Shown piece by piece: positions 15,550 to 23,614 of a DNA stretch of 52,478 bases; the first letter of the stretch is position 1; each line of letters starts with the position of its first letter. Source of the DNA: CBDCWT01 sp965223305. Lineage in GTDB: Bacteria; Planctomycetota; Planctomycetia; Pirellulales; Pirellulaceae. The stretch lies in the NCBI GenBank assembly GCA_965223305.1, contig CBDCWT010000015.1:1-52478 (forward strand), written 5' to 3'. The translations under genes and the position numbers were made by a program. The notes under the pieces were generated by a model. The model saw only the letters and a program-made list of their open reading frames with translations, was not told the DNA's origin and made no database searches.

Positions 15550-16647
15550 TCAGGGCCGCATCAAGATCCGCAGCCCCTCCATTACGCGCATGAAGTAGTT
15601 GCGTGTACGTTCGATTTTCTGAGTCTCCGCTCGATCTCGGGCCCTCTTTGCAAGCAGCTCCTTCGGAGAGATCTTCTTTCGTCCGCTGGCGATGTCGATG
15701 TCCTCACGGCGCAACCGTTGCGTGCGCTGGCTGGCTGCCGCTGCGAACTTGCTGTAAAGGCCCTCGATAATCTGCGAAGCTTGCTGGTACTTGCCAAGGC
15801 GAAATTCGCGGTCTCGGACGTGTGCGATCGTGTCGGCGTTCGGCACCAACCCGCATCTCCGCGCCGCATCTGCCAGCTGGGAGAAGGCACCCATGCCGAG
15901 CACTTCGCGACTCGCTTCCTGACTCTTGGCCGAGGATTCCACGTCCGCTGGCTCGCTCGGTGTCTGCGACGTCGGCGGCCGGGGGGCCAAGCGAAACAGC
16001 CTTGATGCTGCACCGAGTTCCAGAAAACGCTGCTTCGAGAGCGATTTGAGGCGTTTTCCAGAGAATGCAGCTCGCAGAGAGACTTCATCTGGGTGGTTCG
16101 GCTTGACACTAGCGACTACGAGATAGTTGCGATCCACAGTCGTAACAAAGTAGATTGCCCCTGTCTGAATGTCGTCCGCAGTGGTGATCTGCTCGCGGCA
16201 ATAGAACTGCTCGACAACCTGCGTCTGCGCCTCACTCCCCGGGGCGCGCTCGAAAGACGTCTGAAATCCCGCGGGGTATTCGCTGGTGTCCGTGGACTCT
16301 TGGATGCTGTGCTGCCAGTCCATCATGCGCTGAAGGGCGGCTAGTACTTCGTCGAATTGAGCCAGTGTGTGCTGGCACTTCTCCTGGCGTTGCTTGCGGC
16401 GCTCGGCTTGTTTACCGGACAGTTCCGGCCCGCCTGGGGTGGGTCGGGCGGCGTCACGAAGCAACTTGTGGTGGCTTGTCTCGAAGAGCCCCTTCGTGGT
16501 GCCTACGAGCTCAATGGCTTGCTTGTAGTCGTGACGTGCTAGCGCCTCTTTAGCGTCAATGAGTGAGTTGGAAGACGGGGACCCTTTGATTCGTGCGTAG
16601 AGGGCGTCCAAGTCGCTGCCAGTAACCGTGCGACCGACTGTGTTCAC
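15550..16647 (-). CDS. Unrecognised protein with coiled-coil-like middle segment
   Basis: I chose the GTG at 16647 because GGGAG lies six bases upstream (TTGGGAGAGTATCGTG); the open frame reaches 16797 but the lead looks non-coding. The 365-residue product is not one I recognise. It has an N-terminal helical part (TGSDLDALYARI, IDAKEALARHDYKQAIELV) resembling a TPR-like hairpin, a charged helix AERRKQRQEKCQHTLAQFDE, a beta-rich middle (GAIYFVTTVDRNYLVVASV), a Pro-rich linker, and a basic C-terminal helical region. No signal peptide or membrane segment. Convergent with the AsmA-like gene. Confidence 0.6.
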   Translation of the reverse strand: MNTVGRTVTGSDLDALYARIKGSPSSNSLIDAKEALARHDYKQAIELVGTTKGLFETSHHKLLRDAARPTPGGPELSGKQAERRKQRQEKCQHTLAQFDEVLAALQRMMDWQHSIQESTDTSEYPAGFQTSFERAPGSEAQTQVVEQFYCREQITTADDIQTGAIYFVTTVDRNYLVVASVKPNHPDEVSLRAAFSGKRLKSLSKQRFLELGAASRLFRLAPRPPTSQTPSEPADVESSAKSQEASREVLGMGAFSQLADAARRCGLVPNADTIAHVRDREFRLGKYQQASQIIEGLYSKFAAAASQRTQRLRREDIDIASGRKKISPKELLAKRARDRAETQKIERTRNYFMRVMEGLRILMRP

Positions 16648-16759
16648 GATACTCTCCCAACCCCCCCATTGATTCGACCTATTTAGCCTACCTTCAGCGG
16701 AACTGATTTGCCAAGCTTGCGCTCGCGCCGAGAGGTGAGGGGCGCTACTTTTGTTGCCC

Positions 16760-17419
16760 GAGAGGGCCGGCGAGGCTCCTACCGAGCCAAAACACAAGAC
16801 GCGGGAGCGGTCGCGAGGGCGAGGCTTCTGCCGAGCCGTTTGCCTGCGTGTCGTTTTTGTGTTTGCTCAGCTTTTGGCGGACGGCACACGGAGTGTGCCT
16901 GCCACATTGCCGAGTCAAAACGCAAGACGCAGGAGTGGTGGGGAGGGCGAGGCTCCTGCCGAGCCGTTCGCCTGCGTGTCGTTTCGTGTTCGCTCAGCTT
17001 TTGGCGGACGGCACACGGAGTGTGCCTGCCACATTGCCGAGTCAAAACGCAAGACGCAGGAGTGGTGGGGAGGGCGAGGCTCCTGCCGAGCCGTTCGCTC
17101 ACGTATCGTTTTTGTGTTTGCTCAGCTTTTGGCGGACGGCACACGGAGTGTGCCTGCCACATTGCCGAGTCAAAACGCAAGACGCAGGAGTGGTCGCGAG
17201 GGCGAGGCTTCTGCCGAGCCGTTTGCCTGCGTGTCGTTTTTGTGTTTGCTCAGCTTTTGGCGGACGGCACACGGAGTGTGCCTGCCACATTGCCGAGTCA
17301 AAACGCAAGACGCAGGAGTGGTGGGGAGGGCGAGGCTCCTGCCGAGCCGTTCGCTCACGTATCGTTTTTGTGTTTGCTCAGCTTTTGGCGGACGGCACAC
17401 GGAGTGTGCCTGCTACTTT
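16760..17419. repeat. 128-bp tandem repeat array, about five units
   Basis: The GGCGGACGGCACACGGAGTG segment recurs at about 16876, 17003, 17131, 17259 and 17387, giving a 127-128-bp period with high identity. Each unit holds two hairpins: GGCACAC-GGA-GTGTGCC and GGCTC-CTGCC-GAGCC. Because 128 is not a multiple of three, the array opens long false ORFs in several frames. The whole stretch 16648-17417 has no supportable gene. Single copies of both sub-elements occur elsewhere in the window, so the array looks like an expansion of two REP-type palindromes. Confidence 0.88.
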
Positions 17420-19793
17420 AGTTGTCTGGGCGTCGCCCGCCAGGCCGCCGGCCGCCTCCAACACCACCCCGGCCGGCCCGAGCTGGCCCGCCGCGTGCGG
17501 CTCTGGCCGCCGCGGACGGCCTCGAAAACGACCGGCCACGGTTGATCGGGGCCGCACGGCGCTGCGGTTGTGCGCCGACACGCGCGCTCGAAGGGCGCGG
17601 GGCTGCGCTGCGGAGCCGCGTTGCTCCCGGTGCCGGACGGGATGCCGCTCGCGGAGTGGCCCGCGGCGTCGGACGAGGTGCGACGCGGGGTGTGACACGA
17701 GGTGCGACGCGCGGTGTTGCTCGTGGTGTCGGACGGGATGCTGCTCGTGGAGTGGTCCTCGGCGTCGGACGAGGGGTTGCACGAGGGGTTGCACGAGGGG
17801 TTGCACGAGGAGTGGTCCGCGGTGTCGGACGAGGTGTAGCTCGTGGTGTAGCTCGCGGTATTGCGCGGACCCTTGGCTCTGTGCTGCCCCGAACGTTGGG
17901 ACGCGGTTGAACGGCCGCCGGGCTTCGTGGCCGGCTAGCTGTCGGCCGCCGGCGAATGGTTGCGGCCGGCGGCTGGGTGCGGGGTCTGGGGGTTGCTCGG
18001 GGAGTCCCGTGCGTCTGGCTACGGACGCGAGCTTCCAATGGATTCGTCCGATCCGGTCTCGGTTGGTCGGTTGCAACGCGAGGACGATTCGTGTTCCCCG
18101 GTCTCGGATTGAGCGTCGGTCTGTTGTTGGGGGCCAATCGGGCGGTTGGGTTCCGCTGATCGCGAGGTCTGGGCGTGGATCGGACGCTCGGCCGTTCCGC
18201 GCCGCTGCCGGTACGATTTCGTGTGGACCCGGCTGTGCGGTTTGAGTCCCGACGTCGTTCGATCTCTCCGAGCCGGTTGCGCAAGCGTTCGGACGCTCGG
18301 CCGCCGTCGGCGCGACGGCGTGGGTCACGGTCCAGCGAGCGTTCTCGGGAGAGTCTGTTCGCGCCGAGTTGTGGAGTTTCCGCACGTGTGACCGACACGC
18401 GCGGTCTGGGTCGTTCGACTTCCCGGTTTCGAACCCGCGCTGCCGGTAGCCGCAGCGACGAAGCTCGGCCGCCTTGTAAGTTGCCCGCGCCTGCGCGGCC
18501 GGCGAGCTGCTTCTCGAGTTCAGCGCGGCGGCGCCCCACCGCGCGAAGCGGCTCACTGCGTGCCACGATTCTCTCACGCATGGAGCTCGTCACCGGGCGC
18601 AACGCCTGAATCCGGTTGCGCTGATTCAAGACTCGATGTGGATCGCCCGCCAACGTAGTCATTGTGCGGACGTTGCCGGTCAACCGGCTGCGGCGATGTA
18701 GCGCGACGGTGTGCGCTGGCCGATGATGGCGGTGGGCTTGGAAGTGATTGTGCCAGTCATGGACGCCGTGCAAGAATCTGCGACGGGCGCCTCCGGAGTA
18801 GTGGTAGAAGGCGAAGAGAGGATCGTAGCGCCGCTGATGAGTCCATGTCTTGACCCAGGGATGAATGTGGTAGCGCCGGTATCGGTCCGCGTAGTAGTTG
18901 CCAAAGTAGTAGTGGCAGTAGCGAGGGCGGACGAACAGATTGGCAAAGAACGATGCGCCTACGCCGATCACGTGGTACGGTGAGTAGCGAGGATGTTGCC
19001 CCACGTACCATCCAGGACGGAAGTAGACCGGCGCGTAGAGGAGCCCGCGATCATGGGGTGCATAGTCCCAGTAGCCGGAACGATAGATGCACCCCCGCGG
19101 TGTCCAGATGTAGCGGTCAGGTACCCACACCCAGTTGTTGTGGCCCGAGGACCAATAGCCGGCCCGCCATCGATAGGTGTCGTCGACGTACTGCCAGCAA
19201 CCCGGAATGTAGAGCTGCCCGTCGCTCGGCGCGCTGCTGGGCCCGGACTCGAGACTGTCCGGCGGCGCCGGCAGATAGTCGACTTCCTGTCGTGACGCCG
19301 CTGCCCAAAAGCCGGAACTCCACTGCCAGCCACCTTCCGCTTCTGTCCAGGTACCGGGAACCCAACGGCGGTTGGGCGGCGCCTTCCGCCAAACCCCGCT
19401 GATCCAAATGAAGTCCTCTCGTTCGTCGTCCCAGGCCCAGTAACCAGGTATCCAGGTGACGTCGTCTTCGGTAGGTCCAAAATCGGGCGGTATCTCATCT
19501 ACCAGCTCCGGCGGCTGCCTGGGGACAAGCAGGCCAGGCTCAACATCCCCCGCATGAAGCTCGGCAAAAGACTCGTGCAGCGGTCCTCGATTGAGAACTT
19601 CGATGTTCTCCCTGCTCGAATCGGGAGGAGGCTCCGCGGGCAGCTCCTGTGCCGAGGCAAAAGGTGTTATCAATCCGACTGCGAGCGCCATCACATTGAC
19701 GAGTGCTGCCGAAGTCCATCTGGCGCGGCGGGATGCTACCCAAGTGGCCTGATGGCAAGGCCTTCCACGTTTCTTACGAATGTCGTCGTTCAT
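17418..19793 (-). CDS. Large secreted YXWGXW-repeat protein with Thr-Pro-Arg low-complexity tail
   Basis: The 791-residue protein has a membrane/signal segment (WTSAALVNVMALAVGLITPF) and then aromatic repeats of the WxPGxW type: DDVTWIPGYWAWDDERED, FIWISGVW, RRWVPGTWTEAEGGWQWSSG, QLYIPGCWQ, YWSSGHNNWVWVPDRYIWTP. A His/Tyr-rich middle follows (about 250-360). From about residue 400 the protein is Arg/Pro/Thr-rich, with many xTPRx units (RATPRATPRPTPRTTP and similar) and a Gly/Arg-rich end. This is the planctomycete YXWGXW-repeat family of probable surface or cell-wall proteins. The stop overlaps the edge of the tandem array. The strong basicity of the tail could bind polyanions (inferred). Confidence 0.82.
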   Translation of the reverse strand: MNDDIRKKRGRPCHQATWVASRRARWTSAALVNVMALAVGLITPFASAQELPAEPPPDSSRENIEVLNRGPLHESFAELHAGDVEPGLLVPRQPPELVDEIPPDFGPTEDDVTWIPGYWAWDDEREDFIWISGVWRKAPPNRRWVPGTWTEAEGGWQWSSGFWAAASRQEVDYLPAPPDSLESGPSSAPSDGQLYIPGCWQYVDDTYRWRAGYWSSGHNNWVWVPDRYIWTPRGCIYRSGYWDYAPHDRGLLYAPVYFRPGWYVGQHPRYSPYHVIGVGASFFANLFVRPRYCHYYFGNYYADRYRRYHIHPWVKTWTHQRRYDPLFAFYHYSGGARRRFLHGVHDWHNHFQAHRHHRPAHTVALHRRSRLTGNVRTMTTLAGDPHRVLNQRNRIQALRPVTSSMRERIVARSEPLRAVGRRRAELEKQLAGRAGAGNLQGGRASSLRLPAARVRNREVERPRPRVSVTRAETPQLGANRLSRERSLDRDPRRRADGGRASERLRNRLGEIERRRDSNRTAGSTRNRTGSGAERPSVRSTPRPRDQRNPTARLAPNNRPTLNPRPGNTNRPRVATDQPRPDRTNPLEARVRSQTHGTPRATPRPRTQPPAATIRRRPTASRPRSPAAVQPRPNVRGSTEPRVRAIPRATPRATPRPTPRTTPRATPRATPRATPRPTPRTTPRAASRPTPRATPRVAPRVTPRVAPRPTPRATPRAASRPAPGATRLRSAAPRPSSARVGAQPQRRAAPINRGRSFSRPSAAARAARGGPARAGRGGVGGGRRPGGRRPDN

Positions 19794-20013
19794 GGCGTTC
19801 CCCTGGGACGTTGCTTAAAGCCCGGTTCAGTGTAAACGTCAGCTGAGAGAAGTTGCAAATGTCGTACCAAGATCCATCTTCCGCTAAAGTGACTTGTAAC
19901 AAGAGGCCGAGGACTTGGCCGCTGCCGCCCCTTCACCCGACGTTCTGCCGCGAACCGATCGTAGCCGAAGTGCTGCTACTCGCCGAGAGTTGGTGGGCTG
20001 CAACGATCCGATC

Positions 20014-20068
20014 GTAGCCGAACTCGCCAGAGTTTGGTGGATTGCCAAATTCTGGCGAATTCGGCTAC
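20014..20068. repeat. Long hairpin of the GTAGCCGAACTCGCCAGAGTTTGG family
   Basis: GTAGCCGAACTCGCCAGAGT (20014-20035 with its last bases) faces its near-complement ending GAATTCGGCTAC at 20068: 22-bp arms with two mismatches. A degenerate copy lies just before. The region 19794-20131 holds these repeats and no gene I can support. Other copies of the half-element are at 26181, 26394, 39847, 48128 and 48302. Confidence 0.7.
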
Positions 20069-20131
20069 AAGAAAAGTTTGGCTACAAGAATCGTCAACGG
20101 CGTTGCCCTTCACTCTTTTTGTTTTGAACCG

Positions 20132-21745
20132 ATGAGTTGTTCTCCAGACGGTCCGCAGGTCCCCAGTTCGTTTTTTCAATACCTCCGTTCGTTCGGCCCG
20201 GGATTGGTGGTGGTGCTGACTTGGCTGGGGGCTGGCGACATCGTGGATGCGGGAGTCGCCGGGGGCAATTACGGCTATTCGCTGACGTGGGTCTTGGTGT
20301 TGGCGGTCGTGATGCGGTTTTTGTTCGTATCGCTGATCGCCAAATACCAACTCTGCAACCAACACGGCGAAGGGGTGCTGGACGGGTTGGTTCGCTTCCA
20401 TCGTTGGTACGGACCCATGTTGCTGGTCGCTGCTGTGGTCATGGGACACGTCTACGGGTCCTATATGACTGTCGGCGTTGGAGAAGCTTGCCGCAACATG
20501 ACCGGGATCGGTAGCCGATGGGCGTGGGCGTTGTTGTGCAACGGGCTTGCAGCGGCGCTCGTGTTTCGTCCTGCCTACTCACGGATGGAGATTGTGTTCA
20601 AGTGGTTGATGGCGATCTTGTCCATCTCGTTCCTGGGCACTGCGATCTGGGTGGGGCCCAACCTGGCTGGTCTCGCCCACGGACTCGTCTCCGTAGATCT
20701 ACCCCCGCAGGCTGGTGCTTTCGGACCGTTGCTAGTCGCAATGTCGATGATTGGAGCCATTGGCGGTTCGCTAATGAACCTGGTCTATCCGTATTTCTTA
20801 GATGGCAAGGGTTGGCGAGGTCCGCGGTATCGCCGGCTGCAGTCGTACGATTTCTTGTTAGCGATGATCGTCATGATCGTCATCAATTTGTCGATCTGGA
20901 CGCTCGGCGCCGAGTTGCTCCATCCTCACGGTCTGACCATTAGCCGGATGGACGATATGCCGTGGTTGCTAAGTTTGGTGCTCGGGCCGGCTGGCCGGTT
21001 GCTGTTTTACCTGGGCATCTTCGCGGCGATTTACACCTCGCTGATTGGGCACGCCTCGGGCCTCGCTTGCATGGGTAGCCACGCGTACACCCGCATACGG
21101 ACTGGCCTTTCTGCGCAACACATTGACTATCGCGAATCTGTTTTGTATCGGTGGATCGTCTTGTGGTGTCTGCTCAGTCCGCTGGTGTGGACGGTTCCTG
21201 GGATGCCAGACTTTGTCACGCTCACTCTCGTTGTGACTGGTGCCCAGGTCGTAATGTTGCCGCTAATCGCGGGCGGCTTATGGCGAATCACAGCCGGGGC
21301 ACGCTACATTGGCCACGAGTACCGCAATCGCTGGTGGGAGAACGCGATCATGGCACTCTTGTTTGGGCTCGCCATCATCAGTGCCGTGAATTCGGTAAGG
21401 TCACTGATTGAAGCCGGAACTCCAGCTGTGGCCACGGCCACCGCAGAAAGCGTGGCTAGGGAGTTGGAAGAGTTGGGAGCCCGTTTACAGTACAGTGACA
21501 GTCGTGCGGTTCTTGAAGTCGACCTTTCCAATACCACCGTCAGCGACCGCGAGCTTGAACAGTTGCAGCAGCTTTCCCAACTGCAAACGCTTGATCTGTC
21601 GCACACTCCTGTGACTGACATTGGACTCTACCACATTAAGACCTTGGCCTCTTTGGAGACGCTCGATCTCAGGGGTAGCAACGTCACAGAATCGGGTGTC
21701 CAGACGCTACAGCGTTCGTTAACCGGTTGTCAGATCACGCACTGA
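20132..21745 (+). CDS. Noncanonical Nramp-family transporter with C-terminal leucine-rich repeats
   Basis: I chose the ATG at 20132, because the open frame upstream runs through a REP hairpin. The 537-residue protein begins FFQYLRSFGPGLVVVLTWLG, where Nramp proteins have GPGLL. The metal-binding DPGN of helix 1 is replaced by GAGDIVDAG, and the helix-6 MPH motif by SMIGAIGGSLMNL. Around eleven hydrophobic helices follow. The last 90 residues form a soluble leucine-rich segment (VLEVDLSNTTVSDRELEQLQ, LQTLDLSHTPVTDIGLYHI, LETLDLRGSNVTESGVQTLQ). Loss of both canonical metal ligands suggests a different substrate from Mn/Fe, perhaps Mg or another ion. The LRR tail is a domain fusion. Confidence 0.82.
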   Translation: MSCSPDGPQVPSSFFQYLRSFGPGLVVVLTWLGAGDIVDAGVAGGNYGYSLTWVLVLAVVMRFLFVSLIAKYQLCNQHGEGVLDGLVRFHRWYGPMLLVAAVVMGHVYGSYMTVGVGEACRNMTGIGSRWAWALLCNGLAAALVFRPAYSRMEIVFKWLMAILSISFLGTAIWVGPNLAGLAHGLVSVDLPPQAGAFGPLLVAMSMIGAIGGSLMNLVYPYFLDGKGWRGPRYRRLQSYDFLLAMIVMIVINLSIWTLGAELLHPHGLTISRMDDMPWLLSLVLGPAGRLLFYLGIFAAIYTSLIGHASGLACMGSHAYTRIRTGLSAQHIDYRESVLYRWIVLWCLLSPLVWTVPGMPDFVTLTLVVTGAQVVMLPLIAGGLWRITAGARYIGHEYRNRWWENAIMALLFGLAIISAVNSVRSLIEAGTPAVATATAESVARELEELGARLQYSDSRAVLEVDLSNTTVSDRELEQLQQLSQLQTLDLSHTPVTDIGLYHIKTLASLETLDLRGSNVTESGVQTLQRSLTGCQITH

Positions 21746-21769
21746 GCGGCACCGTGGCGACATCAGCCG

Positions 21770-22013
21770 TTGGGCATTAGCCCACAGTTCCTACCAGAAC
21801 CGGATGCTAACGCATACCGGCTGATTTGTGCTCGGGATTGCGAAAAGTCGGTAGGCCGGAACAAGCCGCGCCAAGTGCATCCGGCGGCGTACGATTTCTC
21901 CGCTGCGCCGTTCCGGCTGGGGCTGGTTAGGCGTCGCGCTAAAGCTGAACCTTAGCCCACAGTTCCTACCAAAACCGGATGCTAACGCATGCCGGCTGAT
22001 TTGTGCTCAGCAC
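21770..22013. repeat. Direct and palindromic repeats between the Nramp-like gene and lpxB
   Basis: A block of about 55-60 bp, TTAGCCCACAGTTCCTACCA to GGCTGATTTGTGCTC, occurs twice (about 21777 and 21953) with few differences. Between them lies copy 3 of the GCCGGAACAAG palindrome (21855-21916). The rest of 21746-22192 shows no gene I can support. Confidence 0.65.
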
Positions 22014-22192
22014 GATTTCCAAAGGCCGCCCGCACGACGAAAACCGCTATTTGCGACGGGAGCGGGAGCACCTAAACTCACCATACTTCCAACCCACGGC
22101 GAGGCCATTGCAAAGCGACCATCTTGAGTTTGACGTTGCTTGCGGCTTTCCCCGTCTATTTCCTGTTCTCACAATACCTCCGAACACTGAGT

Positions 22193-23362
22193 ATGCGACT
22201 CTTCTTTTCCGTCGGTGAACCGAGTGGAGATCAACACGCAGCACGGCTGCTTCGCGAGCTGAAGAGCCGAGCGCCTGATCTGGAGGTTTCTGGTTTTGGG
22301 GGCCCGCTGATGGAAAAGGCCGGTCTCCGCTGCCACTATCGACTGACCGACCTGGCGGTGATGGGATTTCTTCGGGTCGTTCCGCTGCTGTGGCGGTTCT
22401 ACGGGCTGCTGAGATTGGCGGAACGAAAACTCCGCGAGGAGCGCCCCGATGCGGTCGTGCTCGTCGATTTCCCTGGCTTCAATTGGTGGATCGCTCACAA
22501 GGCAAAGAAGCTGGGTATCCGGGTTTTCTATTATTTACCGCCTCAGCTCTGGGCTTGGGCTCCGTGGAGAATCAAGCGGGTGCAAAGAAACGTGGACCAC
22601 GTGCTCTGCGGGCTCTCGTTTGAGCAGGCATGGTACGCCGAACGCGGCGTCTCGGCCGAGTACGTGGGGCATCCCTTCTTCGACGAAATCCAGGAACACG
22701 ATCTGGACCGGGAGTTCTTATTGACCTACCGAGCACAGGGAGGCCGTGTTCTTGGGATCTTGCCGGGATCGCGCAACCACGAGGTAGAACAGAACTGGCC
22801 CGTCATGATTAAGGTCATCGAGCGCTTGGTCCGGCAGCACGCGGATACTCGTTTTCTGGTTGCCTGTTTCTCGGAATCGCATCGACGCCTCTGTGTGCAG
22901 AAACTGCATGAAGCCAACCCCTGCACCGCACTGCCGATCGGCTTCCATGTTGGCAAGACATCCGAGATCATTGAGCTAGCAGAGTGTTGCCTGATGGTCT
23001 CGGGATCGGTCAGTCTCGAAATGCTCGCGAGGACAACACCCGCGGTCGTCATCTACTACCTTGGCTGGACGTCGCGACTCCTGCTGAAACTCCTCGTGCG
23101 ATGCCGGTTTGCTTCGCTGCCCAATCTGATGGTTGACCGTGAGCTTCTCCCCGAGTTCTTTCCACAGGGCGACGGCGCAGCCGCGGCGGAGCAAGCGGCC
23201 TCGAGGCTGTCTCTCTGGCTGGCCGATGCTGCGGCATTGAACGGCGTCGCAGCCGAGCTTCGCAGGCTGAAGTCGGAAGTCGTGAAGACGGGATCCATTG
23301 CTCGTGTGGCGGATGCCATTCTCACGCAGACTGAACGACCAGCGGGTACACGCGCAGCATAG
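22193..23362 (+). CDS. lpxB: Lipid-A-disaccharide synthase
   Basis: The ATG at 22193 gives 389 residues, the usual LpxB length, starting directly with MRLFFSVGEPSGDQHAARLL. Further family marks are GFGGPLMEKAGL, the DLAVMGFLRVVP helix, FPGFNWWIAHKAKKLGIRVF, YYLPPQLWAWAPWR, ILPGSRNHEVEQNWP, and the acceptor region VSGSVSLEMLARTTPAVVIY. LpxB joins UDP-diacylglucosamine and lipid X into the lipid A disaccharide at the inner membrane (GT19). Its presence indicates an outer membrane with lipid A-like molecules, known for several planctomycetes. No other lpx genes are adjacent. Confidence 0.95.
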   Translation: MRLFFSVGEPSGDQHAARLLRELKSRAPDLEVSGFGGPLMEKAGLRCHYRLTDLAVMGFLRVVPLLWRFYGLLRLAERKLREERPDAVVLVDFPGFNWWIAHKAKKLGIRVFYYLPPQLWAWAPWRIKRVQRNVDHVLCGLSFEQAWYAERGVSAEYVGHPFFDEIQEHDLDREFLLTYRAQGGRVLGILPGSRNHEVEQNWPVMIKVIERLVRQHADTRFLVACFSESHRRLCVQKLHEANPCTALPIGFHVGKTSEIIELAECCLMVSGSVSLEMLARTTPAVVIYYLGWTSRLLLKLLVRCRFASLPNLMVDRELLPEFFPQGDGAAAAEQAASRLSLWLADAAALNGVAAELRRLKSEVVKTGSIARVADAILTQTERPAGTRAA

Positions 23363-23425
23363 TCTACGGCCGAGGTACCGGCATCCTGCGGCAAACATCT
23401 CCTCCGAGCTCGTGTCGATCGATCT

Positions 23426-23604
23426 AGCCCGGATTATTCATGAAGATCGTGGCGAGAGGTTGTAAGTACGTTCGTGGCAAGGAAGGCGAGCAGTTCTTCC
23501 GCAGGCGTATTGAAGCAATACGTCGAGGGAGAATTGTGAAGCATGACGAAGCCACGGATGGACCTACGACCTCGCAGCAGATCGCTCATGAATAATCCGG
23601 GCTA
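23426..23604. mobile_element. MITE-like element, copy 2
   Basis: Same orientation as copy 1 and one base shorter. Ends are TAGCCCGGATTATTCATGA and TCATGAATAATCCGGGCTA, here a perfect inverted repeat. It sits just after lpxB and before the 3' end of the symporter gene. Confidence 0.8.
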
Positions 23605-23614
23605 GAATCGGGGG

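Noticed and set aside
16760..17419. CRISPR array
   Set aside because: The 128-bp units are contiguous and nearly identical without unique spacers, and no cas genes are near.
16751..18245. Long ORFs across the tandem array on the plus strand
   Set aside because: They arise because a 128-bp repeat stays open in several frames; the sequence is repetitive and lacks a start signal or family resemblance.
17378..18577. A 399-residue minus-strand ORF inside the YXWGXW gene
   Set aside because: It is an out-of-frame shadow of the GC-rich Arg/Pro tail; the frame with the aromatic repeats is the real one.
22003..22218. A 71-residue ORF upstream of lpxB
   Set aside because: It overlaps the lpxB start and a repeat, and its translation has no recognisable pattern.
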